This document shows positions 1 through 6,796 of a DNA stretch of 28,024 bases, piece by piece (position 1 is the stretch's first letter; the number at the start of each line of letters is the position of its first letter). The notes under the pieces were generated by a model. That model was given only the letters and a program-made list of their open reading frames with translations. It ran no database searches and was not told the DNA's origin. The DNA comes from JAEUNX01 sp034004685 (GTDB taxonomy: Bacteria; Pseudomonadota; Gammaproteobacteria; Burkholderiales; Rhodocyclaceae). The position numbers and the translations under genes are program-made. Location of the stretch: the NCBI GenBank assembly GCA_034004685.1, contig JAVEWG010000044.1, positions 1-28,024 on the forward strand, written 5' to 3'.

Positions 1-27
1 GTTGATGGAAGACTTGATGACCGTCAT
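1..27 (-). CDS. possible start of a gene downstream of isovaleryl-CoA dehydrogenase (partial, runs off left end)
   Basis: An ATG on the minus strand at 27-25 opens a frame reading MTVIKSSIN to the window edge, 13 bases after the stop of the isovaleryl-CoA dehydrogenase gene. In leucine-degradation (liu) operons the next gene is often the carboxyltransferase subunit of methylcrotonyl-CoA carboxylase, whose N-terminus is of this general kind. Nine residues cannot prove this, and the Shine-Dalgarno sequence is weak. The identity is a guess from context. Confidence 0.35.
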
Positions 28-40
28 GGTGTCTTCAGCC

Positions 41-1213
41 TTAGAGCGTTGCGGCGAACAGTTCGCGGCCAATCAGCATGCGGCGGATTTCGGAAGTGCC
101 GGCGCCGATTTCATAGAGCTTGGCATCGCGCCAGAGGCGGCCCACCGGATAGTCGTTGGTATAGCCCACGCCGCCCAGGGCCTGGATCGCCTCACCGGCC
201 ATCCAGGTGGCCTTTTCGGCGGAATAGAGAATGGCGCCAGCGGCGTCCTTGCGCAGGTTGCGGTCATGATCGACTTTGTCGCAGACCCGGGCTACGGCGT
301 AGACATAAGCGCGGGTGGCGGTCCAGGTGGAGTACATGTCGGCCAGTTTGCCCTGCATCAACTGGAATTCGCCGATGGCGGTGCCGAACTGCTTGCGCTC
401 GTGAAAATAGGGAACCACCACGTCCATACAGGCCGCCATGATGCCCAGGGGACCGCCGCAAAGGACGGTGCGTTCGTAGTCGAGGCCGCTCATCAGCACC
501 TTGACGCCGTTGCCTTCGCCACCAATCACGTTTTCCGCGGGCACTTCCACCTCGTCGAAAAACAGCGGGAAAGTGTTGGAGCCACGCATGCCCAGCTTGT
601 CCAGGTGGGTGCCGTGGCTGAAGCCCTTCATGCCCTTTTCGATGATGAAGGCGGTAATGCCCTTGGGGCCGGCATTGATGTCGGTCTTGGCATAGACGAT
701 CAGCACGTCGGCATCGCCGCCGTTGGTGATCCACATCTTGGAACCGTTGAGGACGTAGCGGTCACCCTTCTTCTCCGCCCGCAGTTTCATGGACACCACG
801 TCGGAACCGGCGTTGGGTTCGCTCATGGCCAGAGCACCGACGTGGTCACCGGAAATCAGCTTGGGCAGGTACTTGCGCTTTTGCGCCTCGCTGCCATTGA
901 GACGGATCTGGTTGACGCAGAGATTGGAATGAGCGCCGTAGGACAGGCCCACCGAGGCGGAAGCGCGGGAGATTTCCTCCATGGCGATGATGTGAGCCAG
1001 ATAGCCCAGATTGCTGCCGCCGTATTCTTCTTCCACGGTCATGCCCAGCAAGCCCATGTCGCCAAATTTTTTCCACAGATCGGCGGGGAAGCAATTGGCC
1101 CGGTCAATCTCTGCTGCTCGGGGGGCGATCTCGGCGGCGGCAAAGGCCTGCACCGAATCGCGCAGCATGGTCAGGGTTTCATCAAGGCCGAAGTCAAGGC
1201 TGGGAATGTTCAT
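41..1213 (-). CDS. liuA: isovaleryl-CoA dehydrogenase (acyl-CoA dehydrogenase family)
   Basis: This 390-residue flavoenzyme should oxidise isovaleryl-CoA to 3-methylcrotonyl-CoA in leucine breakdown, passing electrons to electron-transferring flavoprotein. The acyl-CoA dehydrogenase fold is complete: N-terminal helical domain (about 10-120), middle beta domain with the FAD-binding MSEPNAGSD (130-138) and WITNG (161-165), and C-terminal helical domain with the family signature QALGGVGYTNDYPVGR. Glu247 in GLDYERTVL sits where isovaleryl-CoA dehydrogenases keep their catalytic base, unlike short- and medium-chain enzymes that place it near the C-terminus; this supports the substrate call. The reading frame extends upstream, but the ATG at 1213 has an AGGAG seven bases before it and gives the usual N-terminus. 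It diverges from the AraC-type regulator gene, which may control it. A related branched acyl-CoA substrate remains possible. Confidence 0.9.
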   Translation of the reverse strand: MNIPSLDFGLDETLTMLRDSVQAFAAAEIAPRAAEIDRANCFPADLWKKFGDMGLLGMTVEEEYGGSNLGYLAHIIAMEEISRASASVGLSYGAHSNLCVNQIRLNGSEAQKRKYLPKLISGDHVGALAMSEPNAGSDVVSMKLRAEKKGDRYVLNGSKMWITNGGDADVLIVYAKTDINAGPKGITAFIIEKGMKGFSHGTHLDKLGMRGSNTFPLFFDEVEVPAENVIGGEGNGVKVLMSGLDYERTVLCGGPLGIMAACMDVVVPYFHERKQFGTAIGEFQLMQGKLADMYSTWTATRAYVYAVARVCDKVDHDRNLRKDAAGAILYSAEKATWMAGEAIQALGGVGYTNDYPVGRLWRDAKLYEIGAGTSEIRRMLIGRELFAATL

Positions 1214-1354
1214 GAGGTGGTCTCCTGATTTTGAAAATGGGGCGTTGATGGCCACGATGGGGCTACCATCATGTCGATGAGCATAGCGTGACAAAACGCT
1301 TTCGGGCCGCCAAGACGGTTGCAAATCCTGCCACTCGTTTTAGTATTTGCCTCC

Positions 1355-2413
1355 ATGATCCTGCCTCAGCTATTTCCCCTCAACCCGCCCCATGGCAAGG
1401 CCGCCACGCCCATCGCCTTCATCAAGGCGATTCTTCTCGCCTATGAAAAATATGGGGAAGATCCTTCTGGCGCCCTGGCCTACGCCCAGATCAGCCCGGC
1501 GGAATTGGCCGACCCGAACGCCCGGGTCACTGCCAACCAGATGGAGATCATCTCCGGCTACGCCATGCAGGAGCTGGACGACGAGGCCCTGGGCTGGTTT
1601 TCCAGACGACTTCCGTGGGGCAGCTACGGCATGCTGTGCCGGGCATCCCTCACCTCCCCCAACCTGGGCATCGCCCTCAAACGCTGGTGCCGCCATCACC
1701 GGCTACTCACGGACGACGTCACCCTGGAGCTTACCCGGATCCAGGACCTCGCCATTTTTTCAGTGACCCCCCACCTGGACCTAGGGAAATTCCGGGAGTT
1801 TTGTCTGATCAGCTGCCTGCGCTACATGCTGGGCTACGCCAGTTGGGCCATCGATTCGCGAATTTCCATTACCCGGGTGGACTTCCCCTACCCCGCACCG
1901 CCCCACCGGCACGTCTACCCCCTGCTTTTCCAGGAACCCGTCCACTTCAGCATGGATGGAACCCGCCTCGTTTTTGATGCCCGCTATCTGGAGCTTCCCA
2001 TCCGGCGGGACGAACGCGCCCTCCAGAACATGCTCCAGCGGGCCCTGCCCCTCACCGTGCGCCAGTACCGGCGGGACCGGCTGCTGGTGCAGAGCGTGCG
2101 GCAGTTGCTGCAAGAACAACCGGAGCAGGCAAGCACGGCGGAACATGTGGCCCGCCGGCTCCACCTGTCGGTTCGCACCCTGCACCGCCAGCTCCAGGAA
2201 GAAGGGGCGTCCCTCCAGCAGCTCAAGGACGAAATTCGCCGGGAACGGGCCATCGAGCTACTCCACCGGACCCGCCAGCCCATCAAGCAGATCGCGGCAC
2301 AGGTTGGTTTCCAGAGCGAAAAGAGCTTTGTCCGGGCCTTCAAGGCCTGGACAGGCTCCTCCCCCGGCACCTTCCGGGAAGGCACCCAGCACGAGTCGTT
2401 CGAGCCAGACTAA
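1355..2413 (+). CDS. AraC-family transcriptional regulator with arabinose-binding-type N-terminal domain
   Basis: About 352 residues. The first two thirds (TPIAFIKAILLAYEKYG onward) resemble the ligand-sensing domain PF12625 found in many AraC-type regulators of lipid and aromatic catabolism. The last 100 residues form the double helix-turn-helix: first helix pair around STAEHVARRLHLSVRTLHRQLQEEG, second around KQIAAQVGFQSEKSFVRAFKAWTGSSP. It should be a cytoplasmic DNA-binding activator responding to a small molecule. It diverges from the isovaleryl-CoA dehydrogenase gene across about 140 bp, so that gene is the first candidate target; the downstream catabolic group is another. The start is uncertain: an in-frame TTG lies at 1319, but it would add a hydrophobic stretch unlike the family. 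Neither start has a clear Shine-Dalgarno sequence. Confidence 0.85.
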   Translation: MILPQLFPLNPPHGKAATPIAFIKAILLAYEKYGEDPSGALAYAQISPAELADPNARVTANQMEIISGYAMQELDDEALGWFSRRLPWGSYGMLCRASLTSPNLGIALKRWCRHHRLLTDDVTLELTRIQDLAIFSVTPHLDLGKFREFCLISCLRYMLGYASWAIDSRISITRVDFPYPAPPHRHVYPLLFQEPVHFSMDGTRLVFDARYLELPIRRDERALQNMLQRALPLTVRQYRRDRLLVQSVRQLLQEQPEQASTAEHVARRLHLSVRTLHRQLQEEGASLQQLKDEIRRERAIELLHRTRQPIKQIAAQVGFQSEKSFVRAFKAWTGSSPGTFREGTQHESFEPD

Positions 2414-2838
2414 GAACTGCCAGCTGCACGCCACTGCCAAGGCGCATGACCGTCCTTGGATGTCCGCCACAGCGCTTCCCGGACATTTCCACCATCCCCT
2501 CCCAGACAACGAATAGTTGGCAGTATTTGCGACCATGAGGCACCCAATGGCACCCCATCTGGGGCTAAAGTGAATGGGTAGCAGCCCGCCACGGCCCGCC
2601 ATCTGACCTGAAAGGCGGATCGCAACCTGGAAAAGCCCTGAAAAACCCGGGGCAAGCCAGGGCTTTCCGGGGAATTTCGGGGTGTGTTGCAGACATGTCG
2701 GGTTCGATGGCCCCGCCCGAGCAGACCGCTGCAGGATCGGCCGTTGATCATAACCGTGGCAGTTTTGGTGGGACGTCCCAGTAGCAAACGGCAACACCCG
2801 GCGAATTCAACTACAAAGACAAAACGAGGAGACACCCC
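2414..2838 (+). other. 425-bp non-coding spacer before the catabolic gene group
   Basis: No convincing gene is present; minus-strand frames crossing it continue through the flanking genes and look like shadows. It holds a perfect 9-bp inverted repeat at 2632-2666, a short CCCC-ATCT-GGGG dyad near 2553-2564, and the AGGAG ribosome site (about 2827-2831) of the next gene. I could not assign -35/-10 or sigma-54 elements with confidence. It probably carries the promoter of the gene at 2839 and the end of the AraC-type regulator transcript. Confidence 0.6.
2632..2666. repeat. 9-bp perfect inverted repeat (hairpin or operator)
   Basis: AAAGCCCTG at 2632-2640 is the exact reverse complement of CAGGGCTTT at 2658-2666, with a 17-base loop. 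No T-run follows, so it is not a standard terminator. It could be an mRNA leader hairpin or a binding site for a dimeric regulator. Function is not shown. Confidence 0.4.
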
Positions 2839-3432
2839 GTGACCACCTGGTCCCGCGACGAGATCGAGCAGGCCTTCCGCCACTACTTCATGACCGGCAT
2901 CGTCTACGAGGACTGGACCGCCTGGTCCAGGCTATTCACCGACGACGCCACCTACCACGACCATTTCTGGGGCACCTTCCACGGCCCCAGGGAAGTAGAG
3001 CGCTTCCTGGAGGGCACCATGTCCGGCGCCTGCCATGTGTACTCTGCCCTCAAGTGGTACGTGATCGGCGACGACCGGGTGATCTACGAAGTCTTCAACC
3101 GGGCCGACCACCCCATGGCAGGGAGGCCCCCCATCGAATTCCCCTCCATTCAGGTGATCTGCTACGCCGGCAACGGCAAGTGGAAGTCCGAGGAAGATTG
3201 GTGGGTCATGGCGGACATGGTGCGCATGCGCAACCAGTGGCTGGCCGCCCTGGAAGAAGCTGGCTCGCCCGACTTCGCCCAACAACTCTCCCGCCGGGAT
3301 TGGGGCCCCTGGGTGGATTGGGCCCGCCCTGCCCCCGGGCATGTAGCCAAGCCTTCCTGGGTAGGCAAGAACGTGGCGCCCATCCTGCGGTTCAAGGACA
3401 TGGATTTCGGTGTTCGGACCCCGCCGATGTGA
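2839..3432 (+). CDS. NTF2/SnoaL-like family protein
   Basis: A 197-residue soluble protein starting at GTG, with AGGAG eight bases upstream. The N-terminal half (IEQAFRHYFMTGIVYEDWTAWSRLFTDDATYHDHFWG) has the pattern of NTF2-like cone folds: an N-terminal helix, a tryptophan-rich segment, then a strand with Asp/His candidates for the pocket (DDATYHDHF). Members of this fold are isomerases, dehydratases or ligand-binding proteins acting on steroids, polyketides and similar hydrophobic substrates. The C-terminal 60 residues (DWGPWVDWARPAPG) extend beyond a minimal NTF2 domain. It precedes the FAD oxidoreductase gene by 93 bp on the same strand, so a shared pathway is likely. The reaction cannot be assigned. 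Confidence 0.75.
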   Translation: MTTWSRDEIEQAFRHYFMTGIVYEDWTAWSRLFTDDATYHDHFWGTFHGPREVERFLEGTMSGACHVYSALKWYVIGDDRVIYEVFNRADHPMAGRPPIEFPSIQVICYAGNGKWKSEEDWWVMADMVRMRNQWLAALEEAGSPDFAQQLSRRDWGPWVDWARPAPGHVAKPSWVGKNVAPILRFKDMDFGVRTPPM

Positions 3433-3525
3433 ACCCGCGCCGCCAGGCCAAGGGGAACTACAAAGAACATTGGACAGCCCGCCGCCCATGGCGCGTCAGG
3501 GCAGAACTCGAGGAGATGAGCAAGC

Positions 3526-5109
3526 ATGAGCAGCAAATTTGATGTGGTGGTCGCCGGCGGCGGACACAACGGACTGGTCGCGGCGTGCTACCTGGCCAAG
3601 GCCGGGATGAAAGTCTGCGTGGTGGAGAAAAACGACCGGGTGGGCGGTGGCGTCGAAACCCGGGAAGCCACCCTGCCGGGCTTCAAGCACGACATTTGTT
3701 CGGTATCCCACCTGATCCTGCAACTCAACCCGCTGATCCGCAACGACGAACTGGGCCTGTGCAGCAAATACGGCCTGCGCTACGCCAACCCGGAGAAGAT
3801 CTCCCTGACCTGGTTCGATGACGGCACCACCCTGGAGTTCTATTCCGACATCGAACGTACCTGTCAGTCCATCGCCAAGTTCTCGGAAAAGGATGCCGAC
3901 GCCTACCGTCGCTTCAACGCCAAGGTCTTTGAAACCCTGGACATGATGATCATGGGCATGTTCAACCCACCTCCCGGTTTCGGCGCCCAGGCCATGATGC
4001 TGGACCAAAGCCCGGTGGGCCAGGATCTGCTGCGCATCCAGTCCATCAGCGCCTGGGACTTCGTCAACGAATGGTTCGAGAACCCAAAGGTCAAGATCGC
4101 CCTGACCCGCTGGGCCTCCAACGCCATGGTCAATCCCTTCGACAATGGCACCGGCTTCAGCTTCTATACCGCCCTGCCCCTGATGCACAAGTACGGCGTC
4201 GGCCTGCCCATGGGCGGTGCCGGTTCCCTGACCAAGGCCCTGGAGCAATGCCTGCTGGACCTGGGCGGCACCATCCGCACCAATGCGCCGGTCAAGCAAA
4301 TCAAGCTCGACGGCCAGAAGGCCGTGGGGGTCATTCTCGACAGTGGCGAGGAAATCCTTGGCAGCAAGGCGGTGATCGCCAACCTCAACATCAAGCAGGT
4401 GTTCCCCCACATGGTGCCGGGCGCCACCTTGCCAGAGGGTTTCAATACCCGGGTAAGCAACATCAAGTCGAGCAACATCCAGCCCCTCAAGATCCATCTG
4501 GCCCTGAACGAAGCCCCGAAATACACCTTCGGCTCCGCCGCCGATGGTTTCTTCTACGTGGCCCGCTCCACCGCCGATCCCGAAGAGTTCGAAAAGGCCT
4601 TCCGGGAACTGGAGCGGGGCAACCCCATCCGCTACTTCGCCTCTTACACCTCCGCCGACGAGGTGGACAATACCCGCGCCCCCGCTGGCAAGCGGGTTCT
4701 CAGCCTTTATGCCTTCATGCCCTACAAGCTCAAGGGCGGTGCCCAGCGCTGGGACGAAATCGGCCAGGCAACCGTGGACGCGTTGATCGACGACATGCGT
4801 CAGCTGACCACCAATATGGGACCAGAGAACATCCTGGGGATGTACTACACCACCCCTCTGGATATCGAGCGCAACAACAACGCCATGGTCAATGCCGACA
4901 TCCTGCACATCGGCACTTACGCCTGGCAACTCAGCGGGAATCGTCCCTTGCCCGGTTGGAGTCAGTACAAGATGCCACTGGGCCAGCTCTACCTGTCGAG
5001 TTGCAGCACCCATCCTGGCGGGGGCGTCAATGGCGCCTCGGGCCGCAATGTGGCGCGCATCCTCATGGAGGAGCACAACATGGATTTCGACAAGATGGTC
5101 GGAGCCTGA
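3526..5109 (+). CDS. FAD-dependent oxidoreductase, phytoene desaturase/PYROXD2-like (COG1233)
   Basis: A 527-residue flavoprotein. The N-terminus has the dinucleotide-binding Rossmann motif GGGHNG (11-16), followed at the end of the second strand by VVEKNDRVGGG, typical of the amine oxidase/phytoene desaturase superfamily. The C-terminus carries the second FAD-contact segment STHPGGGVNGASGRNVA. The family dehydrogenates or isomerises isoprenoid and other hydrophobic substrates; many catabolic members are uncharacterised. The start is supported by GAGGAG 11 bases upstream of the ATG. It follows the NTF2-like gene and precedes an 81-residue protein gene, probably in one transcription unit ending at the terminator near 5497. 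The carotenoid role is unlikely because no phytoene synthase or cyclase gene is nearby; the context suggests degradation of a lipid or terpenoid. Confidence 0.85.
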   Translation: MSSKFDVVVAGGGHNGLVAACYLAKAGMKVCVVEKNDRVGGGVETREATLPGFKHDICSVSHLILQLNPLIRNDELGLCSKYGLRYANPEKISLTWFDDGTTLEFYSDIERTCQSIAKFSEKDADAYRRFNAKVFETLDMMIMGMFNPPPGFGAQAMMLDQSPVGQDLLRIQSISAWDFVNEWFENPKVKIALTRWASNAMVNPFDNGTGFSFYTALPLMHKYGVGLPMGGAGSLTKALEQCLLDLGGTIRTNAPVKQIKLDGQKAVGVILDSGEEILGSKAVIANLNIKQVFPHMVPGATLPEGFNTRVSNIKSSNIQPLKIHLALNEAPKYTFGSAADGFFYVARSTADPEEFEKAFRELERGNPIRYFASYTSADEVDNTRAPAGKRVLSLYAFMPYKLKGGAQRWDEIGQATVDALIDDMRQLTTNMGPENILGMYYTTPLDIERNNNAMVNADILHIGTYAWQLSGNRPLPGWSQYKMPLGQLYLSSCSTHPGGGVNGASGRNVARILMEEHNMDFDKMVGA

Positions 5110-5111
5110 TT

Positions 5112-5134
5112 GCAATTGAGCATCCGCCAATTGC
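5112..5134. repeat. 7-bp inverted repeat between oxidoreductase and small gene
   Basis: GCAATTG (5112-5118) and CAATTGC (5128-5134) are exact reverse complements around a 9-base loop, just after the oxidoreductase stop codon. Each arm also contains the palindrome CAATTG. It has no T-run. It could be an intercistronic mRNA hairpin or chance. Confidence 0.35.
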
Positions 5135-5231
5135 CGACTGGGTGGAATGTGCGGCAAGTGGTTTTCTTGACAAGCTCAGGGGTCGAGCATCCCCAGCCGA
5201 CCCTGACGCAGCAACCGGAGGACCGTAGAAC

Positions 5232-5477
5232 ATGAAGATGTTCAGCAAGGAGGGCATGGAGATGATGGACGTCAAGTCCATCGTTCAGGATGGCGACAAC
5301 CTGGTCATGAAGGGCAAGGTGATGGGGTCGATCAACGCGATCATCGTCATCAAACCCGAGGACGCCTGGCAGGCCCTCAAACTGTTGGGCGTTGCGCTAC
5401 TGTTCCGCATGCCGGCAATCCTGCTCAAAGGCTATTTGCAGTCGAGAAAGCAGGCCCAGGCCCAGACCCCTGTCTGA
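5232..5477 (+). CDS. small protein of unknown function (81 residues)
   Basis: I do not recognise a family. The gene has a strong Shine-Dalgarno sequence (CCGGAGG about 10 bases before the ATG), codon use like its neighbours, and a terminator 20 bases after its stop, so it is probably real. The protein starts with a basic, methionine-rich segment (MKMFSKEGMEMMDVKS), has a beta-like middle (DGDNLVMKGKVMGSINAIIVIKPEDA), and ends with a hydrophobic, possibly membrane-associating helix (LKLLGVALLFRMPAILLKGYL) and a polar tail. Its position after the FAD oxidoreductase gene suggests an accessory role such as substrate handling or membrane attachment; that is inference. Confidence 0.7.
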   Translation: MKMFSKEGMEMMDVKSIVQDGDNLVMKGKVMGSINAIIVIKPEDAWQALKLLGVALLFRMPAILLKGYLQSRKQAQAQTPV

Positions 5478-5496
5478 TGAAGACTGTCATGGGAGT

Positions 5497-5520
5497 CCCT
5501 GGCTAACGCCAGGGTTTTCC
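5497..5520 (+). terminator. rho-independent terminator after the small protein gene
   Basis: CCCTGGC (5497-5503), loop TAAC, GCCAGGG (5508-5514), then TTTTCC. A perfect 7-bp GC-rich stem with a 4-base loop and a T-run is a standard terminator. It implies that the gene at 5629 is transcribed separately. Confidence 0.8.
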
Positions 5521-5628
5521 CTTTCCCCAAAGATTGATGCTTTCTACCTGACGGGAACCGGCGCAGCACAGGCCGACCTGCTTTTTTTCATGACGCTTTA
5601 CAAAACCAACATAGTGGAGACAAACGCA

Positions 5629-6735
5629 ATGAGAAAACCTTACAAGCTGATTGTTTGGGGTCCCGGTCGCATGGGTGGGCTGTGCCTTTGGGAGATCGCC
5701 AATTCTCCCGCCCTCGAACTAGTGGGGCTGCGCGTTTATAGCGATGGCAAGGTTGGCGTGGACGCGGGAGAGTTGGTGGGCATCGCACCCATGGGTGTCA
5801 AAGCCACCAACGACGTGGATACACTCTTGAAAATCGATTGCGACTGCGTTGTTTATACCGCCCATGACAACGGCACTTACGATACGGACGATGAACTCCT
5901 CCAGATTCTCGCCGCGGGCAAGAACGTGGTGACCATGCTCCCCTACCAGAACGCCCAATTGTTCCGGGAACCAGAATTCGTGGCCAAGCTGGAAGCTGCC
6001 TGCAAAACGGGCGGATCAACGTTTTACGCCGGAGGCATCGACCCGGATCTGATCAGCAACCGCATCCTCCTCGGGTTGACGGGCGCCTGCTCGGACGTCA
6101 AATCAATCAAGCTCCAGGAAAACTGGGACGTCTTCGAAGCCGCCAAGAAAAAGCCCGAACAGCTCCAGTACGTGGGTTTCGGCATGGCGCCGGAGGCCGC
6201 AGAAAAGATCCAGATGACCCAAGTGATCGCCGCCAACTTCACCAAAGCGATTGTCTATACCGCTGAGAAGGTATTGGGGGTCCAGTACGACCGGGTGGTG
6301 GAAAGCCATGACTACATCCCGACTCCCGTGGATATCCACGAACCCTTCTTCATCGCGGCGGGCACCGTGGGCCGCATCACCCATCGCATGCAGGGTTTTG
6401 TGGATTCCATCGGCCCGGACCCCTTCTTCACCATCGAATACCACTGGCTGATGGGCGACACCATGCTGCCCGAAGGTATTCAGCCCGGTCAGTACTACGC
6501 GGCCACCATTGAAGGCCGTCCGTCCATGCGGATGTCCCTTGACTTCAAGGTTTCCAACAAGAATGACGAGCGCTTCTACAAACTCGGCAACATGGAAGTC
6601 GAGCCCGCCTATGTGGCCACCCTCGTCCCCTGCATCCAGGCGATTCCCCACGTCTGTGCCGCGCCTCCCGGGCTCATGCCCTCCTTCGACCCCAGCCTGC
6701 ACTGGACCCAGGATCTGCGCGACAGCGTGAAGTAA
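5629..6735 (+). CDS. dihydrodipicolinate reductase-like NAD(P)-dependent oxidoreductase
   Basis: A 368-residue protein with an N-terminal Rossmann motif GPGRMG (11-16 in KLIVWGPGRMGGLCLWEI). The DNA-binding-like cofactor part is followed by a DapB/diaminopimelate dehydrogenase-type region (YAGGIDPDLISNRILLGLTG). Proteins of this group are usually labelled dihydrodipicolinate reductase, but this is longer than true DapB (about 270 residues), and such paralogues occur in lipid and terpenoid catabolic clusters rather than lysine synthesis. The reading frame extends upstream to 5392, but the ATG at 5629 has GGAG eight bases before it and starts directly at the Rossmann fold. It lies after a terminator and ends in a bidirectional terminator, so it is a single-gene unit. 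The substrate is unknown; it may be a keto or hydroxy intermediate of the neighbouring pathway. Confidence 0.8.
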   Translation: MRKPYKLIVWGPGRMGGLCLWEIANSPALELVGLRVYSDGKVGVDAGELVGIAPMGVKATNDVDTLLKIDCDCVVYTAHDNGTYDTDDELLQILAAGKNVVTMLPYQNAQLFREPEFVAKLEAACKTGGSTFYAGGIDPDLISNRILLGLTGACSDVKSIKLQENWDVFEAAKKKPEQLQYVGFGMAPEAAEKIQMTQVIAANFTKAIVYTAEKVLGVQYDRVVESHDYIPTPVDIHEPFFIAAGTVGRITHRMQGFVDSIGPDPFFTIEYHWLMGDTMLPEGIQPGQYYAATIEGRPSMRMSLDFKVSNKNDERFYKLGNMEVEPAYVATLVPCIQAIPHVCAAPPGLMPSFDPSLHWTQDLRDSVK

Positions 6736-6738
6736 ACA

Positions 6739-6772
6739 AAATGGCCGGGCGCCCTGGAGCACCCGGCCATTT
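6739..6772. terminator. bidirectional terminator between convergent genes
   Basis: AAATGGCCGGG (6739-6749) and CCCGGCCATTT (6762-6772) form a perfect 11-bp stem around a 12-base loop. The A/T ends give a short T-run on each strand, suited to ending both the plus-strand gene at 6735 and the minus-strand operon ending at 6797. Confidence 0.8.
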
Positions 6773-6796
6773 CAGCCTCACCGAGAATCAGCCGGC

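Noticed and set aside
2..1228. Long plus-strand open frame opposite isovaleryl-CoA dehydrogenase
   Set aside because: It is antisense to a clear family match, and its composition (His, Gly, Val rich) is that of a GC-rich shadow frame.
2515..2535. Sigma-54-like TTGGCA ... TTTGC sequence before the NTF2-like gene
   Set aside because: The GG and GC elements are two bases closer than the fixed sigma-54 spacing allows.
3526..5109. Carotenoid biosynthesis (phytoene desaturase proper)
   Set aside because: No phytoene synthase, cyclase or related gene is nearby, and the context is catabolic; only the fold is shared.
3496..5157. 553-residue minus-strand frame opposite the FAD oxidoreductase
   Set aside because: The opposite strand carries complete FAD motifs and a good ribosome site; this frame shows no domain and is a codon-bias shadow.
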